From Toxotes chatareus (lineage: Eukaryota; Chordata; Actinopteri; Toxotidae), in assembly GCA_016801885.1 (NCBI GenBank), contig CM028894.1, positions 9,679,241 to 9,743,240 on the forward strand: 64,000 bases of DNA, given 5' to 3'. A model generated the notes under the pieces. The model did not search any database. It was not told the origin of the DNA and worked only from the letters and a program-made list of their open reading frames with translations. A program made the translations under genes and the position numbers. Of this stretch, positions 37,466-49,267 are shown one piece after another. Position 1 is the first letter of the stretch. The number at the start of each line of letters is the position of its first letter.

Positions 37466-39522
37466 CTAGAAGTGATTAAGAGGCACCGGTTAGGGCTCTT
37501 CTTGTTACAATTCCCCCCTTCTTCCCTCCTATTTTTTTTTTTTACGCTTCCATTATCAAGCCCTCAGTCCCCCTCTGCAAATTAAAGCATTTAAAGAAGA
37601 GGGAGGGGGGAAAGGAGAAGGGGGGATGCAGGAGGAGCAATTATGCATTCATTGTGTAAATGAAGCAATACAAAGAGATGCACGTCCGGGTGCTATTTGA
37701 AATGGGAGGGGTTCCTAAACATGGCAAATGTTTTTATCCACTAAAATTTGGGCATGAATCATCAAAGCATATGGCTTTATGAAATAAAGTTTTCTTATTG
37801 CTGTCATTACTATTTTTTTTTTTTAATAAAAATACATTTCTAAGAGAAAAAATATGCTTGATCAAATATGTGATTCATAAATAAGCATATGGTTTCTTAA
37901 TATCTCCATTACACTTTCAGACAGCCAGGCACCACAGACAGAAAATCAGAAGCGCGGGTTATCCTAAAATATCTGACGTCTTCAAGCTGTCAGATTTTTA
38001 GTGTCGCATCTGAATGAAGTTGCTTAATGACGCAAAGCTAATCATGCAAAATTAAAATTTGGTGATGGGGAGGGGGTGAGGAGAAAGAGGAGGAAGAGGG
38101 GGAGGAGGAGGAGGCACCAAATCACATGGTGCAAGGCTGGTGATGAACACCATAATGGGTTTGTCATCTTTGCTGTGGCTAAATAAAATCTGCCTCGCAG
38201 GCTTCCATAGAGGCAGGATGCTCATGTGTCATTTATTGGCTCGACTCCTTTTTGTTCCCCCCTTTTCTTTAATCAAACGTCATATATTCATTTATTTTGT
38301 GACATTTAAAAAAATTTAAAAAATTAATCGCTGCTCTCAACAGGACACAATTAAACCAGATGTTGAGCTGCAGTCAAAGTTTGGGGTGAGAAATTTAGAA
38401 TCCAAGACAAAAATGTTTTTTTAAACAACAGCAAATAAATACAAGATATTTTATTAGATATGGAAAACTGATGCGAGATAGAGAAAAAAAGAAGGGAAGA
38501 AAGGGGAAAAAAAAATCTATCACAAATATCACTAATGATTGTGCTAAAAACAGCATAAATTATGCATATTACCTCCTCTCTCTCCAGTAATAAATGTTTT
38601 ATCATTTTCCCCTGCATTTAATGCTCTGTACCTTCATCGGGGCAGAGAGGAGCCCCACCAACATCAGTCGACACACAATAAATAAAAGACACTCAGACCC
38701 AACAAACGCCTTATCAAAATGCACCCCACAATTATGCATTTTGTGCTTTTCTCTGTTATGAAAATAATAATTTTTAATGTTTAAAATAAAAAATTCAAAT
38801 GGTTAAAAAAAAAAAATACAGTAACTATCGCTACCTTATGGAGGAAGTTTCAAAAGCTGTGAGGCACGTCATTATTTTCATCCCCAATTTCAACAGCAGT
38901 TTTGCCACTTTCACATTAACAATATGTTTTTTTACAGCTTCTTTTTTTTATGTGCAAGACCAACTTAACGCAAGATAATCCACACATACGCAACAAAAGA
39001 GGGGACAGATGATTAAGACAGTGTGTGTGTGTGTGTTTGTGTGCATTTGTGCCCAGCCCACATGGGTATCATGTGTATTCTTTGACCAGTTTTAATAGAA
39101 GTGTGTACATGTCCTTCATTGTGTTTGTGTGCTCGCTTGTGTGTGTGTGTGTTTGACGAGGGGCAGATACAGGACAGGCCTTAAAGGATGTCTACAGCCA
39201 GGATAAACAGGATCTAGGCAGGGAGAACAAACAGGGCTGAGCAGTAACACAGAGCAGGGCGACAGCTGCCCGGGACACAAGTAAATAGGGAAGAGGCCAG
39301 GACAAGGCGTGCTTGTGAACAAACAGGCCCCTGTTTAACACCACACCGCTCACTACTGATGGAGAGAGACACAGAAAAAAAAAGACAGAGAGAGGGAGAG
39401 AAAGGAGAGGGTAGAGGTTGACGGAGGGAGACAGAGGAAAAGAACAAGAGAGTGAAAGAGAGAGAAAAGGAGAGTGAGTGGGAGGGAGGGAGGAAGGTAG
39501 TTGTGTGTGCATGGAGGTGGGG

Positions 39523-39524
<2 letters not shown>

Positions 39525-39556
<32 letters not shown>
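39525..39556 (+). repeat. (GA)n microsatellite
   Basis: 32-bp array at the end of a longer purine-rich block (39360-39556). Confidence 0.93.
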
Positions 39557-39559
<3 letters not shown>

Positions 39560-40149
39560 GCACAATGTGACATCCAATCCGGTGATGAATCTCAGCATAA
39601 GAAACTCAAGGCTGCAGCCGAGATCAGCCGGCTAATAAGTATTCAAATTAGGCATAAATTTTACATGCCCAATGTTTAAAATATTCAGAGAAAGACTGTC
39701 TGATTGCCTTTACTACGATTTTATGAACATTCTAATGGAGCCTGGATCTCTCCCTTTTTTTTTTTTTTTTTTTGTGCTTTCTTTCTTAGACCGGCGATGG
39801 ATGTTCAGAAAACTTGAAGATATATGAGACAAGGAAATAAGGATTTTTAATAATATCTGAATGCAATGCAAACTACCGTGGAAGTCCGAGGAAAATTGCT
39901 ACTTTGATATTAACAAACCAATGAAATTTGCTTTTAATGTATTTTTATGTGATTACCGATGTATAAAACATTAATATCATATAAATTAATAGTTTTTTTT
40001 TTAAATTAAAGAAATTAGACAACATAGCTTGAGTCCAAAAGAAAATTAAGAAAAATGAGAGACATAATTTGAATTTCATACACAAACAATAGTCTCTGCG
40101 CTATAATCTTCCCTCCCTCCTAAAATCTGTGCAATACGTCTAACTGCAG

Positions 40150-40330
40150 CATAATGATAATGCAGATATATGCAAAGTATATTCGCAGAGATCAGATGGT
40201 GCTTTAACCTTAATGACAGCGGTGAGATAAATTAATTAGCCATCTAAAGGCGGCATTCAAATCTGCCAATTAGAATGTCAATTAGAAACACAGCCAGGCT
40301 GCAATGATGAGCAGGCTACCGAGCTGCGGA
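40150..40330. promoter_or_regulatory. Candidate conserved noncoding element upstream of exon 2
   Basis: Unique AT-rich block with ATATGCAAAG, AAATTAATTAGCC (near 40229-40241) and two nearby CAATTAGAA repeats (40266-40286). This cluster of TAATTA/CAATTA cores resembles homeodomain binding arrays in developmental enhancers. Confidence 0.25.
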
Positions 40331-43300
40331 TCTGACTGTGGGGGTGATGGAACTGTCACAGACAGAGACACACACACACATATACGTAGACGCACACTCA
40401 ATACTCAAGAGAGACAGATAGTGACAATATTCAGCACCTGAGGGTGTGACTGTACGCTGGTGTGTATCTACATTTGTGTATGTGTGTTCCTACCACAGGT
40501 TCTCCATGGCCCGTACCCTCTCTCCCTGAGGGCTACCAGCCCTGACCCCGGCTCAGCCCTGTCCTAAACCAATTGGGTCGGAAGGAGCCACGCCACCCCG
40601 AGCTACAATATCGACTGGGGCCCTGGCTCTGATCTGAGTCGGTGCATGAGTGAGGCTGCCGGCTTGCCCGCACGTGTGTTTGACATCCCATAAATTGCCG
40701 GTGTCCTGCATTTCAACACACCCGCTATTTGATGCCATTTCCTCAAGCCACAATCTTCCAATGAGGGAGAACCTAAACTACTTATTATCATGATCGGAAA
40801 CAGAGAGGAAGGCTGTCATTGCCCTGGTAATACGCTGGTAATTCTGTAGATGTATAGCTTTGGGAAGGAAGATGATAGTGATACTAAGTGTTTAGGTAGT
40901 GGGGTGGAGGAAAGATAGCGAGAGACGGAGATAACTCCGCGCTCTCGAAATTTACTGTCGACAACGATCGCTGATGGCTCCAACATTTCTACTAAGGTGG
41001 AGGCGCAGTAGAAAGAAAGGTATTTCCTGATGAAGCAAGGACAGACACAGACATTTTATTTGCAAAGCTTCAGACCAACTCCAGCTTTTGTCTCATTCCT
41101 TGTGCAACCATACCCTTGCTTGCTATTCCTCTTCAGCTTGAGCAAATATTTACACTTGAATCTTACACTACGCAAATCTGTCTCCTCCATCAGGTACGGA
41201 ATCTGAGAAAGGGTCCTGACGACGCATTTGGCCCAGAGATTGGGAGAATTTCTCCTCTTTCTTCCGAGAAATGACACAACAAAGGTGTAAGGAGAATTGA
41301 GCCTTTCATTGCCTCACACACACATACACACACACACTCTCTCTCTCTTTCTCGCACACACATATACACACCAAACACACACCTATCATTAAAGGGGAAA
41401 GAAGCAGCCCTCCATCTTTGTTTGCGAGCTCTAAAAGCCCTTAATGTAGCCTCATTACCTGGCCTGTCTCCCGCTCTATCATGTGCAGTAAACACACACT
41501 ATGACACTGGCCATCCATCTAGTGGGAATACACAGCTGTCTGCTGTGCTCCAACACTGTCTAGGGAACACTGGGGAATTTAACACACACTCACACTCACT
41601 CTCACACACACACGATACGTTGTTAACACACAACAGGCTTGACACTGGTTTCGTTCAGACTCTCTGGGCTATCCATTTTCAGTATGAGGATGTTCTCCGC
41701 TGTGTGTCTATCTAGAACACTGATCCATTCCCTCATCTTATATGCATGAGTTGCAAAAAATATTTTCATTAGGACGACAAAAAAGAAAGGGAGGATAAGA
41801 AAAAGAAAAGAAAGAAGTGACCGGTAAATCTGTGATCCCAGACGTCCATTCATTATCAGCTCACATTTCAGGTAGCTGGCTGGAATTCTTTTGGTTTGTG
41901 AGATCAAAATAAAAAAATAATAATAGAAATTACATTTCACAGTCTGCTGACTCCTCACAGCTCTCTGATCAAGTCAAGATATGGTTACCATTTAAAATAA
42001 TCACCGATTCTGTGCTTGAGTGAAATTAATTCATCATTGCCATAAGTTGCTATGCATACAAAATAAAGAAGTAACTGGGCAAGGGCAAGGGCTCACATAT
42101 TCAATACTTCAGATTGCTTAATAAATCAAAATGCCACATATGTGCTGACTATAAAAATGGTGCTTAAAACCACTGCATTTTAAAGTGATAAATTTAATCT
42201 AAGACTAAATAATAAAGAGCAAGAAAAAAAAGTTTTAAATAACTTTATCAGGAGCCTTGCATACATTTACGCACGGGGCACCATAAATTTATGCCTGCAA
42301 CAAATCTTTGATTATGATCATATGTTTGTTTGTACTTGGGTGTGTACTGTAATTTCTTCTGGTAGTGAGTTGTCACAGCATAGGGACACCACACGCAGTT
42401 TATTACAGCCTTCTGCTTCAAGCAGTGAGTTTGGAGTCGGTGATGGAAAAACGACCACTTGGAAAGCTATGTTCGACAAAACCCAGTCCCCCGGATTAAG
42501 TAAGGCAAGCCAGACTGTCGTGCCTTAGAATTAAAAGCTTCCTTTTTGGCACTAAAGGGCCACCATAAAAGAGCATTAATGACTACTTCTTATAAACCCG
42601 TGTATGGTAATGGTTTCTGCTCTCAGATATAGGAATTTCAAAAGTGCTTCACCGGTGAATAAAGATTGCTTTGGAAAAGAGGGGGCTGAAGAAATCATAT
42701 TTACAAAATCAGGAGTGGGGCCAAATGAAAAGAGATGAATATGAATAATGGACTTTGCTTTTTTTTCAGGATTAACATTATTCAAAGCAACAGAATCAAA
42801 TGTGGTTATCTCCTGTCCAATGAGCCCTACATTGACAAAACCTCAGTCATATTTCAATTCTTCATTTGAGCTGACAATAAATTGTAGTTCTGTGATAGGA
42901 GACATTCAGTCAAGAATGTTCAGAACTTAATTCTCTTCTATTTACAATAAGGAGATGAGACAGAATAAGATAAAAGACAGACTATTTGCCACAGTGTGTA
43001 AGTGTCCCTGAATGGAGTGTGAGTGTGTGTCAAGAGTCAGTGTTTGTGGAGTACAGAAAGGGGGGAAAAAATGACAAAGAAAACCAGAGGAAAGAGTGTA
43101 AAGTGCATGTTCAATTGTGCGGTCTGCACAATGTCTCCTCAGAATCAACTGCAAGAGGCACTCATGAATAGTGCTCATGATACTATGTTAATACAAATTC
43201 ATTTTTTAATATGAATACAACCAGCTCTGAAATATGACAATGGCACAACAGTTACTGTATATATATCAAATTAAAACCAACAAGGACCCATTCAGTAAAA

Positions 43301-43584
43301 AATGGGAGAAAATATTTTAGGATAAAATTTAATATAAGATTAATTAAGAGTTTGCCCAATTACCTTTGCCTGACAAAAAAAAATGAACAAAAACACTGCT
43401 GCAGCAATAAATACACACTTCTTAAAAATATTACTGTAGCACAGCACACCCCTCACAGGAGGAGAAGGAGAGGAGGAGAGAAACTAGTTTTCTCCAGCAT
43501 TTAGGCTCGTCCCATATCATTTACATGTTACCCATCAGGCACCTCACTCTGCTGAAGCAGGAGACAGTGACGAAAGCCGATCAG

Positions 43585-43700
43585 TCGGCTCTCATTTGCA
43601 TATTTGCCAATTCCATTAATTAACTCGGCCCACCTAATCAGGGCTAATTGACCTATAAAGAGGGGAGGCCTCATTGTCTCATCCAATCATCTTTACCAAG
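43585..43700 (+). promoter_or_regulatory. Candidate enhancer/promoter-like block with octamer and TATA word
   Basis: Contains ATTTGCAT (43594-43601), ATTAATTAAC (43615-43624), CTAATCAGGGCTAATTG, then CTATAAAG at 43653-43660 and CCAATCA about 25 nt further on. The TATAAA word and following CpG-bearing sequence (43700-44010) could suggest a plus-strand start site, but there is no associated gene. A regulatory element of foxp2 is at least as likely. Confidence 0.22.
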
Positions 43701-44994
43701 TGTAGAGGAGGTGCGCCGGTGAATGCAGGGTACTTCCGACCTAACTGTATTTATAGACCTCGTGTGGAAGTATTCCACTTAGAAAAGACGTTCAGGACTG
43801 AGCGTGCGAGCTGTAAAAACAAAAAGAAGAAAACGGACAAATTCTTTACACCAGTCTGGTGTCGAGAAGAGAAAAGGGAGAAGAGAAAAATCAGAGGAGC
43901 TAATGACAGTTGCTGGCCTGACTCGCCGGTCCTCTCCACAGCACGGCACATCCAGCGGACAGGCGCAGGGGAGCCAGCCGCGGCCGGCACAGCTACAGAG
44001 ACATAGCTCATTGTGACGTTTCCAGTTATTTCTGGTTGATTAGGGCCATTATGTCTCCAGCTCTGATTTATGTTGTCATTCCCCCTCAGCAGTCCTGCAT
44101 CGATAGATCTTAATGAATTGGTAAATAAGGGTGAAGATTGCAGTTGACAACACCGCAACATTTCTCATTCATACCAGACAAGATTTATGTAACCAATTAG
44201 GAGCATAACAGGAGGGGGGACTGGTCAGGAGAAAAAATAATCTTTCCACAGGAAAATTACCAAAGTCTAACCCACGACAAAATAGATAATGGGCAGCCTT
44301 TACCACCGGCTTGGTCACACTTTGTCCATGCCCGGTTGGGGACTTTAAAACTGCTCGGAAGAAAGGATCCCTCCTGCTCCTCGTAGGATTAAGAAATTGA
44401 TTTCACAAAAATATACAGAGACTGGTTGAGAGTGTGGAGTGCCTGACTGCTTGACTGCACCTTTCCATTTCAAAAAACACACATGACTATTCAACCCACA
44501 TCTGAATAATGTCCAAACCAAAGATGATGATGGAATCAACAGATTAAAAATTAAGCCCTCGCCAACAAAGCACCACTTTGATATGGAAATGTTAAATTCA
44601 AGAAGCCACTCTTCCCCCCACAACCATCCAAAACAGAACCAATAAAAATGAGAAGGGGCTCGCATCTGTGTGTAGCTGTGTGGTGGGGGCATACAAATCA
44701 ATTGTCCTCTTAACATGTGATACATCGACTTAAAAAAAATGTAAATAAATAAAATAATCATTTGCATTTTTTAATAGTCTCATATTTCCATTATTTAATT
44801 TCCCTACACTGCAGTTCTAGGAATATGTTAGCAGACAAATAAAGGCCTCTTTGTCATTAAAAAAAAAAAAAAAAATTCAGATAAAAGTGCTGATCATCAA
44901 TAGCCAGCGACAGGCCAGGAAGACCCATAGGGCAGGAGTGAACAGAGGTGGAAAATTAAAGCAGAGTGATACGGGAGCCGACTCCTTTCAGCCT

Positions 44995-45190
44995 CTCTCC
45001 CTTCAAGCACATGCAAATGAGGCCGTGCTGCTTAACTGCATCATTTATGTGGATAATAGCGGCATCATCATTACGGGAACTCAAATTAAATTACATCACA
45101 ATTAGCATAACAAAGTGATTGGTTAAACTTTCAAAACAAATAACGCAGCTCTGCTAATGAACAGTGTTAATTGGCCAGTGTGCATTCTAA
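44995..45190. promoter_or_regulatory. Candidate conserved noncoding element upstream of exon 2
   Basis: Unique block with ATGCAAAT octamer (45011-45018), CAAATTAAATTA, CACAATTAGCATAA, GATTGG and GTTAATTGG words within 200 bp. The density of POU/homeodomain-like sites and absence of simple repeats suggest a developmental enhancer. Confidence 0.27.
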
Positions 45191-45439
45191 ATAAAACATG
45201 TAGGTAAACATGTGTTTTAGTTAAACAATTTCAAAATTCATTTTCTCCTTTTTTTTTTTAAACAAAAAAAGACAGATGAAAAAAAACGAAGAAGAAAAAG
45301 AAGACTCAAAACTGAATATTGCCAGGGGGATTTGTAAGCTGAAATATAAAATGTGTAGCATTTAATTTTATTGCGCTAAAGAACCTATTATATGCCAGAC
45401 TCTAGAGAACAATGTAAATTATCTGCCTTCAAAATGGAG

Positions 45440-45690
45440 TTTGGCCAATTCTCCATGTGAACTAATCACATAGCTCATTATGCATTAGGGTATTAAATTA
45501 TGAAGAGGAGTCCCTTTCGCATTCCTGCACAAAGCCCTATGAAATGTTAATAATATGCCCACAATAGCCCAATACCATGCCTTGCTCACCCTCATCAATA
45601 TTTAAGTAAACAAATTATCCCACTCGCCTTTGATAAAGATAATTAGTGCTTCACCGATTATCAGTCTTGTGACCTCTCTCCTCTTCAAAC
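45440..45690. promoter_or_regulatory. Candidate conserved noncoding element upstream of exon 2
   Basis: Low-repeat, moderately AT-rich block with CTAATCACATAG, CATTATGCATTAGG, TATTAAATTATG, CAATATTTAAG and GATAATTAG words. It lies about 8 kb upstream of exon 2. Regulatory role is inferred from motif density and texture only. Confidence 0.27.
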
Positions 45691-46302
45691 TAAACATCTG
45701 CTCCAAAGAGTTTGGGATTTTTTTTTTTCTCAAACCAAGAGACAGGAGAAAAACAAATAAGTCAAACTTCAAGTAAAAGCTTTGCCCTCTCAAAACAAAC
45801 ATCTGCAGCTGATTAATATTTGATTGTTATTAGCTTATGAGAGGTTATGCAGTGGCTGTGCCCTTTTATTCTGTTTAACCATAGTGGTGAATCTCTGCCC
45901 TCTTGATTTTAATGATCAATGATTAGCTTAGCGAGCAAGCAGAAACATCTAAAAAACACTCGGACCAACTACTACAAGAGCAGAAATACCACAGTAAGTG
46001 AGTTCACACGCGCATGCACTCACTCGTACAGACACACACAAACGCAAAGCCACATCTGTGCACGGACGCACACCCTCACTTGTACGCATGCATGCACGCA
46101 CGCACACACACGCATACGGGCACACACACTGAGCCATTCATCAGCACTAATTAAGCAGCAGATTAACAGAGCCCGCAGACCAAGGCTGCACGGTTACACA
46201 GTGGGACGACCAGCGGGGAAGGCAGGAGACACAGCCCGGCAATAAAACACAACCATTAAACACAGCCATGAGCCTGGAGTCGACTACGGATGACAGAGGA
46301 TT

Positions 46303-46393
46303 GATGGGTGGATGGCTGGATGGATGGATGGATGATGGATGGAGAGATGGATGGATGGACAGAGTCTGCCTGACTTTTTTTTTTTTTTTTTTT
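46303..46393 (+). repeat. (GGAT)n tract and poly(T) run
   Basis: Imperfect GGAT/GATG tetranucleotide repeat at 46303-46359 followed by T19 at 46375-46393. Confidence 0.9.
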
Positions 46394-46916
46394 ACCTGGA
46401 AGTGAGGAGTGCCAGAGAGCTTGACCAGAGAACAGAGTGCTTGCCTCTGCCACAGCCGAGGGTGTGTAGCAGCAACGGCCACAAGTCGACTGGTGTCACC
46501 GCGTGGAGAGGCAACACTATCTGTGTCATCACTTCAGCCGTGTTTATGGGGGATGGCATCATAAACAAGCCAGCTCCCCCCCCTCATCCGACACCCGCCA
46601 CCCACCACCCAGCCCCCGCCCCAGCTCCCCCCGCTCCCTCTCTCCCTCCTCTCCTCTTCTTTCCCTCTCTCGCCGCCTCACTACCACCGTGCCATTCATG
46701 CATACTTAAATCACCCTCGTCCCATTAAAAAAAAAAAGAAGCCCAGACGCCTCTCCTGACAATTATTCTATCATTTCCAGTTGTCACCGGGGCAATTACC
46801 GACCGGGGGCCCCCTGTGTGGGTCGGACATGCAGGCCCGATAGGAGAGGCTTGAGTTGGGGGAGAGAAGGAAAAGAGTGGGAGAGGGTATAGCGGAGGGA
46901 GTACGTTTGTGAGTGC

Positions 46917-46949
46917 GTGTGTGTGTGTGTGTGTGTGTGGGGGGGGGGG
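46917..46949 (+). repeat. (GT)n followed by G run
   Basis: Compound simple repeat of about 22 bp GT and an 11-nt G homopolymer. Confidence 0.9.
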
Positions 46950-47266
46950 TAGTGTACAAAATGGAAATTTATGACAGAGACACGGTAGCTTCTTTCTCTC
47001 TCAACACTGGAAATAATTAGACCATCATTTCTTATGCCTGCCACTGATGAAATATATCACAATTACTGGAAAACACTACTTATTATTTCCTTCCCCACTT
47101 TACTTGGGACAAGACACATGGCAATTACTTGTTAGATCTCAGTTTTACTGTCTTTAAATCTGATTCCACAAATCTAGATCAGTTACTTTTTAAAAGTTAA
47201 GTATAAAGAAAACAAAATGTTTATCTGTATATTTAGGTGCAAATGTTTAAGAGGGACTGAGTGTAG

Positions 47267-47272
<6 letters not shown>

Positions 47273-47312
<40 letters not shown>
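47273..47312 (+). repeat. (TG)n microsatellite
   Basis: 40-bp array beside the candidate untranslated exon. Confidence 0.94.
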
Positions 47313-47319
<7 letters not shown>

Positions 47320-47443
47320 CCTGTGTGTGAAAGAGAGAGTGTGTGTATGTGAGAGAGTGCGAGGGGATCTTCACACGGGGAGTACCGTGACTCCTCGCAG
47401 GATGCTCGCCGCCTCTCCCCTTGTACCTCGCCTGCATGCTTAC

Positions 47444-47720
47444 CAGGCTGCTCGCGCTGCTCTCACTCTAATCGCACATCTGCTTCTCTGAACGCTCTCT
47501 CTCTGTTTCTCTCTCTCTCCTGTGCAAGTGCACACACATACACACACAAGCCCCGCACGCACACACACACATACACACACACACACACACACACTCTTAC
47601 ACACAACCTGCCGGACCAGCTCTCTGCTTTGCTCTATGCAGCCGGCATCGCTGAGACGGGAGGGAAACGGAGACAGAAGCAGAGCTGGAGGATGCCGCGA
47701 CGAGAGGTGCATTCGCCACA
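47444..47720 (-). other. Candidate 5' untranslated foxp2 exon / promoter-proximal segment
   Basis: This stretch is richer in CpG than its surroundings. On the minus strand it contains CAGCGCGAGCAGCCTG followed by GTAAGC, a strong splice-donor match with the exon end at 47444. Foxp2 exon 2 starts with only 10 nt of leader behind an acceptor, so at least one upstream noncoding exon must exist; this is the best-looking candidate in the window. The 5' limit is not defined and 47720 is only the edge of the CpG-bearing part. A plus-strand donor-like site (ACAAAG followed by GTATGTG, near 47713) means the segment could instead be an exon of a plus-strand noncoding transcript. (CA)n arrays at 47530-47594 interrupt it, which weakens the case. 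Confidence 0.3.
47530..47594 (+). repeat. (CA)n interrupted
   Basis: CA-rich array with GC-rich interruptions, opposite in orientation to the TG arrays at 47273-47312 and 47799-47839. Confidence 0.9.
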
Positions 47721-47798
47721 AAGGTATGTGTGCCTGGCTTTATTTTAGTGCAGTTCACTGCTTTTCTTTTCAGCTCCGATTGTGAGCATGTCAAAGAG

Positions 47799-47839
47799 TG
47801 TGTGTGTGTGTGTGTGTGTGTGTCTGTGTGCGTGTGTGT
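47799..47839 (+). repeat. (TG)n interrupted
   Basis: 41-bp TG-rich array with CTG and CGTG interruptions. Confidence 0.9.
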
Positions 47840-48506
47840 AGATGTAAAGCGTCTAAATGGGATTAGTAAAGGGTTGAGCGGCAGTCGGTAGCCTCCACAC
47901 CGTGCTCTGGCAGAGTGTATAGGGCTCTTAAAAACAATTAGCCGTATCACATCCATGCATTACCAAGTAACACGCTATCACAAAGCACTGCCACGATACC
48001 ACAAGTACTGCAAAAGGAGAGAAGGAGAGAGTGACAGATAAAATGACCTACCTTTTAAACAATGAGAGAGAAATCCACTCTCCCCGGTAAGAAGCATTTG
48101 AAGAAATATTCTCAGAAGACTGGAAGCATTAGTGTGTATCAAAAATGAAGAGAGGGGGGAAATGCCACTAGTAGAAAAGAGCATCAAAAGTGGAAAAAAA
48201 GGGGAAAAGAAAAAAAAAAGTAGAGAGAAACTAGCTGACGCTTACTGTCTAAGACATCACCAGAGAAGTATTTACAGCGGTATTTACAGTAGTGAGAGGG
48301 GAGAGCACCTCTGCCTGGTCACGTCTGAGAGACAGTTGCCGTTTCAGTGCTGCCTAATTAAAACAAGTCAGGCAGCCCCGCTGGATTGTTTTGACGCCCG
48401 AGGACCAATAGTACACAAAAACCAGTGGCTTGATCGGTGGGGTAGGGGGGCTGGTCGTGGGGAGTGGAGAGTGGAGGGGGCGGAGGGTGGTGAGAGTTGG
48501 CAAAGG

Positions 48507-48508
<2 letters not shown>

Positions 48509-48540
<32 letters not shown>

Positions 48541-48564
48541 TGTACGTGTGTGTGTGTGTGTGTA
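48509..48564 (+). repeat. (TG)n with TACG interruptions
   Basis: 56-bp array, two TACG breaks near 48537-48546, followed by a short G run. Confidence 0.92.
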
Positions 48565-49234
48565 TGGGGGGGGTCAGGAGAGGCGTTTTGTAGAGGAATC
48601 TGAGAGGGGAGGGGGACCACAAAGGTTCAGAACCGGGGAGACCTCCACATGCCGAATGCTCCCTCACTTTTTCTTAGACAAAATGCTAAGATGATGCTTT
48701 TCCACTCTCTTTTGCTACTGTGTTACCGCCACTGTCTACACTTTAAATTCTACATTTTTAAGCTTGAAACAATCTGCCTGTCCAAACTAAAAATTAATTC
48801 TCTATGGAAAAGGAAGGTATTAAATTTTAAGAAAAAAAAAATAAAAAAGTGAAACACAAGCTGACAAACATTTCGCAGCTTTTCCCCTCAGTCACAGTTT
48901 TTCAAAGCTTGGTTTGCCGCTTGATAAAAGGCAAACGTGTCTGTACAGATGTCTTACATGAAGATTCAGATATTTGAACAAGTCTCTCCTAATGAATTCA
49001 GTATCTCTAACAAGAACCGCAAAAACCACCAGTCCCCACCGCCTGCTAAAGAAGCTGATGAAAGCTGAAGCGAGCTGAATTAAGCTGGGCTGGGCTCAGA
49101 TGTGCTGAACGTGATGTATCGACATGTTTCCCCTACTGTAAACAATGCACAACAGGCAATGAGATGAAACATTTAGGGCTAATGGTGTTTGCCAATCCTT
49201 TAGTCATTTTTTTTTAATTCCCTCCTCTTTCTCT

Positions 49235-49241
<7 letters not shown>

Positions 49242-49266
<25 letters not shown>
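49242..49266 (+). repeat. (CT)n microsatellite
   Basis: 25-bp CT array inside a longer pyrimidine tract (49205-49270). Confidence 0.92.

Positions 49267-49267
<1 letters not shown>

Larger units (their letters stand above)
37466..47443 (-). other. Upstream intron before foxp2 exon 2 (5' limit inferred)
   Basis: The sequence immediately upstream of exon 2 must be intron, because exon 2 begins at a clear AG acceptor. Its 5' end is set here only by the candidate untranslated exon at 47444. It is AT-rich, with several low-repeat blocks rich in TAAT, ATTTGCAT and TAATTA words, a (GA)n array (39525-39556), a (GGAT)n tract (46303-46359) and a (GT)n/G-run (46917-46949). No coding sequence. Confidence 0.6.

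Noticed and set aside
39192..39598. Overlapping Ser-Leu repeat open frames
   Set aside because: Translation of a purine/pyrimidine-rich tract with a (GA)n array; no start context or conserved domain.
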